Shown here: positions 7,857-16,588 of the stretch, one piece after another
Position numbering within the stretch: position 1 is the stretch's first letter
How the letters are laid out: the number at the start of each line of letters is the position of its first letter
Assembly (NCBI GenBank): GCA_020049345.1
Contig: JAIFKY010000120.1
Location: 1-55,973, forward strand
Origin: Anaerolinea sp.
GTDB taxonomy: Bacteria; Chloroflexota; Anaerolineae; Anaerolineales; Villigracilaceae
Direction of reading: 5' to 3'
Length of the DNA stretch: 55,973 nucleotides
The notes under the pieces: generated by a model
What the model was told of the DNA's origin: nothing
What the model saw: only the letters and a program-made list of their open reading frames with translations
Database searches by the model: none
Program-made: the position numbers and the translations under genes

Positions 7857-9359
7857 TTAGGCTTTGAAGATCACATCCAGGTATTTTTTGAGCAAGTCAC
7901 TGACCATGCCGCGCAAAGGAACAGTTGCCGCCATGCCATAAACTGGAGCCATCGTCCCTTTCTCTTCGGGGTGCGCCTTGACATGATCAACTGCCTCGCG
8001 CAAGTCTGCAAGAAAGCGCTCAGCAACTCCAGGCTGTGTGTGGCGCAAGGTGACGCATAAATGGACACACGTTGGCTTATGCAAACCATTCAAACTCCAT
8101 TTTTTATGCGCCATGTAATCCAACACTTTATAAACATTGATTGATTCTGATGCGAATGCGACAACAAAAAGCGGATCACCGAGAACATGCAATTCGGGAA
8201 TTTCGTTCACACCCCGCTTGATGGCTGCGGCTGTTTCAAGGATTTTTTTCGTCGCTGATAGATAGCCTTCTGCTCCAATGGAAGTCATTGCGGCCCAGCA
8301 AGCCGCGCTTAATGCGCCTGGTCGGCTTCCCGCAAAAGTGGGCGAAAAATACAACCCGCCGGGCCATTCGGTGCTTGTGTAATATTGAAAATGCCGCAAC
8401 TGCTGGCCGCGATATAACACAACCGATGTGCCTTTTGCGGCGTAGCCATATTTATGCGTATCCGCCGACATGGATGTAACGCCCGGCAAGCGGAAATCAA
8501 ACGACGGCACTGGATAGCCCAACTTCTCAGCCCACGGCAGGACAAACCCGCCAAGACAGGCATCGGTATGAAAGCCGATGTTGTGCTCGCGGGCGAGTTC
8601 AGAGAGTTCTGCAATGGGGTCAATGGCGCCATGCGGAAAGGACGGCGCTGAACCAACAATCACAATCGTATTGGCTGTGATTGCCTTTTTCGCGGCGTTC
8701 ACATCTGCGCGGAAATTTTCATCCACTGGGATGTGTACCATTTTGATATTAAAGTATTGGCTGGCTTTATCGAATGCGGCGTGCGCTGTAACAGGTGCGA
8801 TCATTTCAGGGTTGGTGATCCCTCTCTCAGCCAGCGCTTGATCGCGATAGGTTTTCATCGCAAGCAAAATGCTTTCGGTGCCGCCAGAAGAGAGCGTCCC
8901 ACAAACATCCTGCCCGTCCCCGCCAAGCATGTTTGCGGTCATCGCCACAATCTCAGCCTCGAACTTGTTTGCGCTAGGCCAAACATCTGCATGGAGCGGG
9001 TTGCTCTGCGAGTTGATGGCATACACTTGATTTAGAAAATCAATATGTTCCTGATCGCCGTGATACACCGCGCCTGAGATAAAACCTTCCTTCCAATGTG
9101 ATTCTTCGAGCGCGCGCATGGATTCCATGTCGCGCAGAATATCGGCATGAGCGCGTCCAACGGACGGAATTTGGGTAAAGGAATCAAATGTGTTTTTGTA
9201 AGGCTTAACCGATTTTTCCAGTTCGACCATGATTTCAGCGTACTCGCCTTCAATCTTTTGGCTGACACCTGGAATATTTTTCATTTGTTTTTCAGCAAAT
9301 GCCAAAAAACGCGGATTGAGTTTACCCACCAGATTAAAAACCGTATCTTTCCAACTCAT
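7857..9359 (-). CDS. PLP-dependent decarboxylase/lyase, sphingosine-1-phosphate-lyase-like
   Basis: [129 protein letters not shown] (PLP lysine in DTHKYG), [15 protein letters not shown]. Confidence 0.85.
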   Translation of the reverse strand: MSWKDTVFNLVGKLNPRFLAFAEKQMKNIPGVSQKIEGEYAEIMVELEKSVKPYKNTFDSFTQIPSVGRAHADILRDMESMRALEESHWKEGFISGAVYHGDQEHIDFLNQVYAINSQSNPLHADVWPSANKFEAEIVAMTANMLGGDGQDVCGTLSSGGTESILLAMKTYRDQALAERGITNPEMIAPVTAHAAFDKASQYFNIKMVHIPVDENFRADVNAAKKAITANTIVIVGSAPSFPHGAIDPIAELSELAREHNIGFHTDACLGGFVLPWAEKLGYPVPSFDFRLPGVTSMSADTHKYGYAAKGTSVVLYRGQQLRHFQYYTSTEWPGGLYFSPTFAGSRPGALSAACWAAMTSIGAEGYLSATKKILETAAAIKRGVNEIPELHVLGDPLFVVAFASESINVYKVLDYMAHKKWSLNGLHKPTCVHLCVTLRHTQPGVAERFLADLREAVDHVKAHPEEKGTMAPVYGMAATVPLRGMVSDLLKKYLDVIFKA

Positions 9360-9374
9360 GACTGCTCTCCAATT

Positions 9375-10958
9375 TTAGTGTTGACGATTTAGCCGCGCGT
9401 ATATTTTGCGGTTGTTCTCATAGATCGCAATGAATTCGTTAAACAGTTCGTCGTAAATTTTGCGATGGTCGGGGTTGGGCATATAAGTATTTGCAATTTT
9501 CACATGCGTGCCAATTTCGTCATATTTCAAATATCCTAAACCAGCAGAGGCGAGTAGAGCCGCGCCGCGCACATTTGCCTCAATTGGGTCTTGCACCTGC
9601 CGAATGGGACGGTTCAACACATCCGCATGAATTTGGCACCAGATATTTGACTTCGCGCCACCGCCAACAATGTTGATGGATTCAACGCGCCGTTTGTTAA
9701 ATTGCTCAACATATTTTAATAGCCAGCGCGAGTTATACGCCACGCCCTCAAAAACAGCGCGCACCATATCAGCGCGGGTTGTACTAAGTGATTGATTATA
9801 GAATCCGCCGCGCACAAGGTGATCGTCAACGGGCGTGCGCTCTCCATAAAGCCAGGGAGTGAAGATCAGTTTGCCACTGCCTGCGGGAGTCCGCTCAGCC
9901 ATTTGATCCAATAATTGATAGGCGTTTTCGGGTCTCTTGCCTATGGATAATTCGTCTTGTGGAAAAAGAATGTTATTACGCAAATATTGCAAGCAGCCCC
10001 CGGCAGATTCCTGCTCATTAGTCAGCAGGTATCGCCCTGGTATTGCTGAAGGCAGAGCAGCCAAGTTATGGAAAAGATCGGTCTTTTTGAATGGGACATG
10101 ACAGATTAACCAGCCGGATGTGCCAATATATAGATGGGGTTCATAATCACGCACCGCTCCCGACCCGACAGCGGCGGAGTGGACATCCGGAGAGCCCATC
10201 AACACCTGAACATCTTCGCGCAAACCCCAATCACGAGCAATGTCGGGGCGCAAAAATCCCAGGATCGCATTCGCAGGTTTCAGGTCAGGCAGTTTTGCGC
10301 GGTCTATGGTCGAGAGTTTGATCAATCCATCGTGGTAGGTAACATTTTCAATATTTCGATTATCAGTTACCCAATTCAGGGTTATGGAATTAAATGAAGC
10401 GGCAAACTGACCTGTCAAGCGCAGCCCAATGTAATCTATCGGCTCAAGAAATTTGTAGGCGCGTTGATAAATATCGGGGTGAATATGCTTGAGATATAAA
10501 ATATGAGCAATTGGGTCTTTGCCTGAATTGCCCGGAATCCCACCTGTCAGTTGAATCCATTTGAGAAGTTTTGCCAGCGCGTATCCCTCAATCTTGAAAG
10601 GTCCGTCAACCATTTTGTGAATGTAGGACGCTCCACGGGAATCCATCCAATTGATGGCATTGCCCAAAGCATTGCCATCTTGATCCACAGGTACAGTACC
10701 AGACCACTGGGCAGTGGATGCAATTGCAACAATGTCATCATTGGAAATCAACCCTTTGGCGAGCAGGCGTTTACTCGCCGCTTGGATTGCACTCCACCAT
10801 TCATCTGGCGATTGTTCCGCCCCCCCATCGGGAAAAAGTATAACCTTCGTTTCCTCAAACTCACTGCCAACCAATTCTCCTTTCGTGGAGAATAATGCAA
10901 CTTTCGGTCCTGATGTGCCCAGATCAATTGCGAGAATGTATTTGTCTGCGGATGACAT
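9375..10958 (-). CDS. FGGY-family carbohydrate kinase (xylulokinase-like)
   Basis: N-terminal ILAIDLGTSGPKVALFS, STAQWSGTVPVDQDGNAL, C-terminal INIVGGGAKSNIWCQIHADVLNRPI. Confidence 0.9.
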   Translation of the reverse strand: MSSADKYILAIDLGTSGPKVALFSTKGELVGSEFEETKVILFPDGGAEQSPDEWWSAIQAASKRLLAKGLISNDDIVAIASTAQWSGTVPVDQDGNALGNAINWMDSRGASYIHKMVDGPFKIEGYALAKLLKWIQLTGGIPGNSGKDPIAHILYLKHIHPDIYQRAYKFLEPIDYIGLRLTGQFAASFNSITLNWVTDNRNIENVTYHDGLIKLSTIDRAKLPDLKPANAILGFLRPDIARDWGLREDVQVLMGSPDVHSAAVGSGAVRDYEPHLYIGTSGWLICHVPFKKTDLFHNLAALPSAIPGRYLLTNEQESAGGCLQYLRNNILFPQDELSIGKRPENAYQLLDQMAERTPAGSGKLIFTPWLYGERTPVDDHLVRGGFYNQSLSTTRADMVRAVFEGVAYNSRWLLKYVEQFNKRRVESINIVGGGAKSNIWCQIHADVLNRPIRQVQDPIEANVRGAALLASAGLGYLKYDEIGTHVKIANTYMPNPDHRKIYDELFNEFIAIYENNRKIYARLNRQH

Positions 10959-11193
10959 TTTTGCCTCGATTCAGGAAGTTTTATCTTGGGTTAACCGTTG
11001 AAACTTTTTAGACTCACATTCGTCTTTCGGGAGCCACTCCCCGGAAAGAACCGGGATGGTTTGTAAAATTATTTTCGACGATTTACTCAGTCCATTATGT
11101 TTCTGGGCGATGATACACCAAAAGCCAATAATGTGTATTTACCCTGAGCAACTCCCAGCATGAAAAAATATTACCCACAGACTACTGGGTAAG

Positions 11194-11230
11194 TAAAACA
11201 TCCGAAGTCTTCGAGACTTCGGATGTTTTA
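11194..11230. terminator. Perfect hairpin downstream of the MFS gene
   Basis: TAAAACATCCGAAGTC-TTCGA-GACTTCGGATGTTTTA, 16-bp stem; a second small hairpin TTACCCA/TGGGTAA lies at 11171-11192. Confidence 0.75.
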
Positions 11231-11278
11231 TGTGAAGTGCTTTTTCCCAATGAAAATTGCTGATTTACCTTTTGAAAA

Positions 11279-12565
11279 TCAATCGGCTTTCGACATGACC
11301 GGCGAATGGACGACGGGGTGCAATTCCCACTGGCGCAACCCATGACGAAAGAAGAGCATGAGCAATGCGCCAGTAAGTAAACAGACGGCATTGATCAATA
11401 TCGCCGCGCGCGTGTTAATAAGTTCCGCGCTATAACCAATGGCAAGCGAAGCCAGTGGCTGCATACCAAAAGTAAGCATGGTGAAAAGGCTAATAATGCG
11501 CGCCCGCATATCTGTGGGTGCAAGCATTTGCAGAACGCCCAAGCCGGTTGTCATCACCAGCGGAGCGCCAAGGCTGGCGCAAAATATCGCAACCATCGAA
11601 AGAGGCAGCCATGTAGATTGCGACAATAGCAGAAAAAACATACCCATCCATGCCGCAGCACCAATCACAATTTGCCCAACGCGTTTTGATGCCTGAGAAA
11701 GCGGAAGCAGAATCAGGGTGGAGATCAACGCGCCCGCTCCCGACGATCCGAGTAAAAGCCCGAAGGTTTGAGAATCCCCATTAAGGACATGATCCGCCAC
11801 CGAGGGCAGGATATTAAAAACCGCCAAGCCGAAGAAGGTGACCAGCGTGGCGAAGATCATCAAATCGATCATGCGCGGCTGGGAGCGGATAAATTGCAAC
11901 GTCTCGCGGAATTGACCGCGCCCGTTGGGATGCTTGCTTTCGGCTTGGTGTGAACGCACCAGCAACAGGCTGATCAACACAACAAAGAAACTTGCGCCGT
12001 TGATCCAAAATGCAGCGGCAGAACCAACCAATTTAAGCGCGACACCCGCAATGGCGGGACCTAACATTCGCGCTACTTGCAACCCCATAATATTGAGTGT
12101 GATCGCCTGGCGTACCTGCCCCATTCCAGAGAGATCACCAATGAAAGTTTGTTGCGCGGGAAAATCAAGCGTATTAACAATGCCCAAAATTAGCGAAAAT
12201 AAATAGATATGCCAAATTTGTACAAGGCCTGTTTGAATAAGAAACGCCAATGTGAAAGCAAGAATCATGGCAATGCTTTGTGTAATGAGCAAAATGGCAC
12301 GGCGGTTAAAGCGGTCGGCAATGGAACCTGCCCACGGAGCCAAGAGAAAAAGCGGCAGGGTGTTGAGCATAACCACAATTCCGAGCGAACTTTCGGCGTG
12401 TGTTAATTCCCAGACCACCCAACTTTGGGCGGTGGCTTGCATCCATGTGCCAAGCAGAGAGATGGCTTGCCCGCCAAGGTAAATACGTAAATTTCGATTC
12501 TTGAGCGGCGCAAAACTGCGCGTGTAGGTTTGTAAAACGGAAGAAAGTTTAGATGAGTCTGTCAA
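11279..12565 (-). CDS. MFS transporter (EntS/MFS_3-like)
   Basis: Polytopic; FRNLRIYLGGQAISLLGTWMQATAQSWVV-type N-terminus (here NRNLRIYLGGQ...), GSIADRFNRRAILL. Confidence 0.88.
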   Translation of the reverse strand: MTDSSKLSSVLQTYTRSFAPLKNRNLRIYLGGQAISLLGTWMQATAQSWVVWELTHAESSLGIVVMLNTLPLFLLAPWAGSIADRFNRRAILLITQSIAMILAFTLAFLIQTGLVQIWHIYLFSLILGIVNTLDFPAQQTFIGDLSGMGQVRQAITLNIMGLQVARMLGPAIAGVALKLVGSAAAFWINGASFFVVLISLLLVRSHQAESKHPNGRGQFRETLQFIRSQPRMIDLMIFATLVTFFGLAVFNILPSVADHVLNGDSQTFGLLLGSSGAGALISTLILLPLSQASKRVGQIVIGAAAWMGMFFLLLSQSTWLPLSMVAIFCASLGAPLVMTTGLGVLQMLAPTDMRARIISLFTMLTFGMQPLASLAIGYSAELINTRAAILINAVCLLTGALLMLFFRHGLRQWELHPVVHSPVMSKAD

Positions 12566-12730
12566 TTTTTTCCTCTAAGGTAAATTTATGCATCGCACAT
12601 AATAAAACGCATAGTTATACCATGCGATATTGCCCTATCGCACAAGATCGAAATGTCAAAAAATAGGCAGCGAAAACCACTCAGCACAGAGAACATAACG
12701 CCCGTGGATGTACCTTCTCAAAAATACGAG

Positions 12731-12751
12731 AATAGGTGACAGTCACCTATT
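12731..12751. repeat. Near-perfect palindrome AATAGGTGACAGTCACCTATT
   Basis: 10-bp inverted arms around a central base, intergenic. Confidence 0.6.
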
Positions 12752-12860
12752 TACCCTGAAGTATTGAGATGATACCCGTGGATGTTTTAGAGACTCTTCC
12801 CTGTGATCACATCAATTTTTTCTTCTCCTATTCCCCATCTTATCGGCTAAAATATGCCCC

Positions 12861-13781
12861 ATGCGATCTACAGATATAAAATATCTCGGCTATGGGTTTG
12901 GGATTGGCGCACTGGTGGCCAGTCTTTTTTTTGTGAGCTACTTTATCGCGCCTCGATTTAATACAAACAAGGAAAATTCATTGTTTGGTGTTCGAAGTAC
13001 GCCCAGCGCAGCCATTACACCAACCATTCAGACTATATCCACAGCCACATTTACAATAACAGCAACAACAACCGCCACGGTCATCCCAACACTCACGTTT
13101 ACGCAAACCCCACTCCCTTCGCCAACAGCCACATTAACTGCAAGTGAAATGAAGGTTGCAAATGGAGAAATTTCCTTTGTGGGACCGCTCACACAAGAGC
13201 AACAGATCAAACTGTACGAAGCATCCCTCTCTTTTATCGCGCCGACATACGAACAAAGCAAACAAATATCGGTGATGATCAATCAACTCCGCTTTTCAGA
13301 CCCAAGCACCACTTGCGGACCTTTGTCAATTGCAATTCTGCAAAAAGCCGGACTATTGAGCGCGGATCTTGTGGCGCATGATTTTTTTCTCATCAACCCC
13401 GACCTTGGAAAAGACCGTAAGTTGATTGCATCTGTATTCCCTCAGGAAAAATATTCAGATACAAGATATAAAGTTAGAATAGACCAGTTCGATTGGACGG
13501 CAAATCCACTTATGCCTGGAGATTTCATTTACATCTATTCTGGCACAGGCGGAAATTTTGAACACATGCTTATCGTCAATCGAGTAGACAGGCTGGGGCG
13601 CGCGTATTCGGTCAACAACTACAACACACAACAGGGATTTGTGATCAACGAAGCCTTGCTGTACGACCCCGCAGACTCAAACGCGGGCATGTTCTCAAAA
13701 TGGACAGAGAAACAATTTGCAAAACTTGGTTCAACAGGCTATGCAGGATTTGAAGTTTGGAGATTAAAGGAAAAACAATGA
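12861..13781 (+). CDS. Membrane-anchored extracellular protein with Thr-rich stalk and a putative Cys/His hydrolase-like domain
   Basis: N-terminal TM segment, Thr/Pro/Ala-rich linker, then STTCGPLSIAILQKAG and GDFIYIYSG...FEHMLIVNR, suggestive of a papain-like/NlpC-P60-like Cys-His arrangement. Confidence 0.55.
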   Translation: MRSTDIKYLGYGFGIGALVASLFFVSYFIAPRFNTNKENSLFGVRSTPSAAITPTIQTISTATFTITATTTATVIPTLTFTQTPLPSPTATLTASEMKVANGEISFVGPLTQEQQIKLYEASLSFIAPTYEQSKQISVMINQLRFSDPSTTCGPLSIAILQKAGLLSADLVAHDFFLINPDLGKDRKLIASVFPQEKYSDTRYKVRIDQFDWTANPLMPGDFIYIYSGTGGNFEHMLIVNRVDRLGRAYSVNNYNTQQGFVINEALLYDPADSNAGMFSKWTEKQFAKLGSTGYAGFEVWRLKEKQ

Positions 13782-14392
13782 CAGAACAAATACAAGCAGT
13801 TATTTTTGATTTTGGTGGCGTGCTAATTGGCTGGAATCCGCGCAACCTATATTCCCGTTTTTTTCCAGAGCAGCCCCAGGCAATGGAAGATTTTCTGGCA
13901 GAGATCAGTTTTATGGAATGGAACGCGCAACAGGATAAAGGACGCCCGTTCTCCGAAGCCATTGCAGAACTTTCACAAGAATTTCCGCACCACGCGCACT
14001 TAATCAGCGCTTACTATGAATATTTCAAAGAATCGGTCACCGGTGGAATCGAAGGCACTATTAAACTTCTACAGATGCTTAAGGAAAAAAATATTCCGCT
14101 ATACGGCTTAAGCAATTGGTCAGCAGAAACATTTGCAGTTGTCCGCCACGAATTTGAGTTTCTAAACTTGTTTGATGAGATCATCATTTCAGGCGAAGTA
14201 AAGTTGATCAAACCAGAGCCTGAGATATTTGAATTATGCCTGCAAAAAATTGGCAAACCAGCCAGCCAATGCCTGTTCATTGACGACTCTGAACCCAACA
14301 TCATCACCGCCAGAAAAATGGGCTTCGACACGGTGCATTTTATTTCTCCTGAACATTTAGAGAATGAGTTGAAAATTCGTCAGTTATTGTAG
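13778..14392 (+). CDS. HAD-family hydrolase (subfamily IA)
   Basis: AVIFDFGGVLIGWNP, LYGLSNWSAETF, KPEPEIFELCLQKIG, CLFIDDSEPNIITARKMGF; ATGA overlap with the upstream gene, so start refined to 13778. Confidence 0.92.
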   Translation: MTEQIQAVIFDFGGVLIGWNPRNLYSRFFPEQPQAMEDFLAEISFMEWNAQQDKGRPFSEAIAELSQEFPHHAHLISAYYEYFKESVTGGIEGTIKLLQMLKEKNIPLYGLSNWSAETFAVVRHEFEFLNLFDEIIISGEVKLIKPEPEIFELCLQKIGKPASQCLFIDDSEPNIITARKMGFDTVHFISPEHLENELKIRQLL

Positions 14393-14396
14393 TCAA

Positions 14397-14443
14397 CATC
14401 CTGAAGGTTGTAAATTTACCGCGTTTTACGAACCTTCGGGATG
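14397..14443. terminator. Intergenic hairpin CATCCTGAAGGTT / AACCTTCGGGATG
   Basis: 13-bp inverted arms with one wobble position; no strong T-run, so the terminator role is tentative. Confidence 0.4.
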
Positions 14444-14462
14444 CTTATCAAAAAGGAAGAAC

Positions 14463-15476
14463 ATGAACCTAAAACAACATATTGAAGTGATGCTGCCGGC
14501 TATCGAAAAAGAACTTCAATCTCAGGTTGCGCGTCTCAACGCTGATAGGACACGTCACTTTCATGAGATGCTCACCTACCACATGGGCTGGACGGGCGAA
14601 GGCGCGGGACGGGAAGCCACAGGCAAACGGATTCGTCCGCTGATTGTGCTGCTGGCAACTGCGTCGCTGGGAGCAGATTGGCAAACTTCACTGCCTGCCG
14701 CGGCGGCGGTGGAATTGGTGCATAACTTTAGCCTTGTACATGATGATGTGCAGGATAATTCGGACAAACGCCGAGGAAGACCCACCGTGTGGACAAAATG
14801 GGGCGTGCCGATGGCGATCAATGTTGGAGATGCGATGTTTGTCATCGCCAATCGGGCGGTCATGGATTTAATCAAAGCGCATCCTGCCTCAACTGTGGCA
14901 CGGACTGCCACCATTTTGCATGATACCTGCCTTGAATTAACCTGTGGACAGTACCTGGATATGTCCTACGAAGAGCGCACCGATCTCAGTCTTGAAGATT
15001 ACTGGCCCATGGTCGGCGGGAAAACCTCAGCCCTGCTTTCTGCATGTACGCACATCGGCGCCTTGCTTGGAAATGCAGGAGAGACGGAGCAGGAAGCCTA
15101 TCGTCAATTTGGCTATCATCTGGGGCTTGCGTTTCAAGTGCAGGATGACATTCTTGGCATCTGGGGCGATGAAACAGTGACGGGAAAATCCACAGCCAGT
15201 GATTTGGTCGAGGGGAAAAATTCACTGCCCGTGCTGTATGCGCTTGGCAGGCAGGGTAAATTTGCTGATAGATGGAAGCAGGGACCGATCACAGCCAACG
15301 AAGTAAAAGCAGTTGCCGCTCAACTTGAAGATGAAGGCGGCAGAAGTTATGCCGAGGAATTGTCTGAGAAGGAAACGCAAACAGCGCTGAAATACCTGAG
15401 TGAGTCCAATCCACGCGGCGCAGCAGGCGAAGCAATGTTAGAGTTGGCGAACATGCTATTGAAACGCAATCAGTAA
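14463..15476 (+). CDS. Polyprenyl diphosphate synthase family protein
   Basis: First Asp-rich motif LVHDDVQDNSDKRRGRPTVW, second FQVQDDILGIWGDE. Confidence 0.92.
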   Translation: MNLKQHIEVMLPAIEKELQSQVARLNADRTRHFHEMLTYHMGWTGEGAGREATGKRIRPLIVLLATASLGADWQTSLPAAAAVELVHNFSLVHDDVQDNSDKRRGRPTVWTKWGVPMAINVGDAMFVIANRAVMDLIKAHPASTVARTATILHDTCLELTCGQYLDMSYEERTDLSLEDYWPMVGGKTSALLSACTHIGALLGNAGETEQEAYRQFGYHLGLAFQVQDDILGIWGDETVTGKSTASDLVEGKNSLPVLYALGRQGKFADRWKQGPITANEVKAVAAQLEDEGGRSYAEELSEKETQTALKYLSESNPRGAAGEAMLELANMLLKRNQ

Positions 15477-15557
15477 ACGGGTTGGAAATGAAGCGTGATT
15501 TTCATCATGCTTGACATGCCTTTTCCATCTAGCGTATAATCCACGCTGTTCCCGCAA

Positions 15558-15629
15558 GCGGGTGTAGTTCAGTGGTAGAACGCTTGCTTCCCAAGCAAGA
15601 TATCGTGGGTTCGAGTCCCATCACCCGCT
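15558..15629 (+). tRNA. tRNA-Gly (anticodon CCC)
   Basis: GCGGGTG/CACCCGC acceptor stem, D-arm TAGTTCAGTGGTAGA, anticodon stem CTTGC-TTCCCAA-GCAAG, T-arm GTGGGTTCGAGTCCCAT; no CCA encoded. Confidence 0.95.
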
Positions 15630-15638
15630 CAAACTCAA

Positions 15639-15666
15639 GTCGAGGAATTGCCTACCTCGGCTTTTT
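15639..15666 (+). terminator. Rho-independent terminator after tRNA-Gly
   Basis: GTCGAGG...CCTCGGC stem (one wobble) followed by TTTTT. Confidence 0.6.
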
Positions 15667-15740
15667 GTTCTTATTTGTAAGGTTGCTGTTATGTAGGCGT
15701 TTTTTATCTTACAGTAGAATTCAATTCGGAGATAACTCAT

Positions 15741-16136
15741 ATGACGCTAGAAGTTAAAAAAGGCATCATTCTTTACGTGGAAGATAATCCAGACAATAGA
15801 AGTTTAATTCGCAGGGTATTGGAAGCAGAAGATTATGCTATTGTTGAAGCTGTCAACGCAAGCCAAGCGTTGGAAAAACTTGAAGGCGGCAACATTGATT
15901 TAGTGTTGATGGATATTAATATGCCCGATATGGACGGGTATACACTCACTGCCAAGATAAAAGCAATTAGCAAATTTTCAAAAATCCCCATCGTTGCGGT
16001 TACTGCAAATGTAATGCGCGGCGATCGCGAAAAATCGCTGGGGGCGGGATGCGATGGTTATATTCAAAAACCCATTGATATTGACACGCTTTCGCAGCAG
16101 ATTGAGCGATTCATTATAAGGAGCAATAATGTCTGA
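15741..16136 (+). CDS. Stand-alone receiver (CheY/DivK-like) response regulator
   Basis: ILYVEDNPDNRSLIRRVLEAEDY, VLMDINMPDMDGY, VAVTANV, GYIQKPID; no output domain. Confidence 0.93.
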   Translation: MTLEVKKGIILYVEDNPDNRSLIRRVLEAEDYAIVEAVNASQALEKLEGGNIDLVLMDINMPDMDGYTLTAKIKAISKFSKIPIVAVTANVMRGDREKSLGAGCDGYIQKPIDIDTLSQQIERFIIRSNNV

Positions 16137-16581
16137 CCAAACAACTGCCATATCTGATACACAACCCATCCGCAAACCAAATATTCCAAAGGATGCGGCT
16201 GTATTGGTTGTTGAAGATAATGTTTCCAACTTTGTGCTGATTGCACGCATGCTTGGTTATCTGGGAATTCATTGTGAGTGGAAGACATCAGGCTATGAGG
16301 TTGTGGAATACGCAGATACCCTGCCCCGCCTTGATCTTATCTTGATGGATATTCGACTGCCGTATGAAGATGGTTATGGCGCATTAAAAAAAATCCGCGC
16401 ATCGGAACGATTCAAAACAGTGCCGATCATTGCTGTAACGGCAGAAGCCAGCCTTGAGCAAATGAAAAAAGCAAAAGACTCTGGCTTTGACGGCTTTCTC
16501 GGCAAGCCCCTTGATCCTGACCGCTTCCCCGACCAAATCCGCCGCATATTAAGTGGAGAGCCGGTCTGGGAATATAGTTAA
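16129..16581 (+). CDS. Stand-alone receiver response regulator
   Basis: VLVVEDNVSNFVLIARML, LILMDIRLPYEDGY, IAVTAEA, GFLGKPLDP; overlaps the previous gene by 8 bp. Confidence 0.92.
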   Translation: MSDQTTAISDTQPIRKPNIPKDAAVLVVEDNVSNFVLIARMLGYLGIHCEWKTSGYEVVEYADTLPRLDLILMDIRLPYEDGYGALKKIRASERFKTVPIIAVTAEASLEQMKKAKDSGFDGFLGKPLDPDRFPDQIRRILSGEPVWEYS

Positions 16582-16588
16582 CCAATCA

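Noticed and set aside
15671-15735. Promoter for the array upstream of the first receiver gene
   Set aside because: AT-rich gap is suitable but I could not identify a convincing -35/-10 pair with correct spacing.
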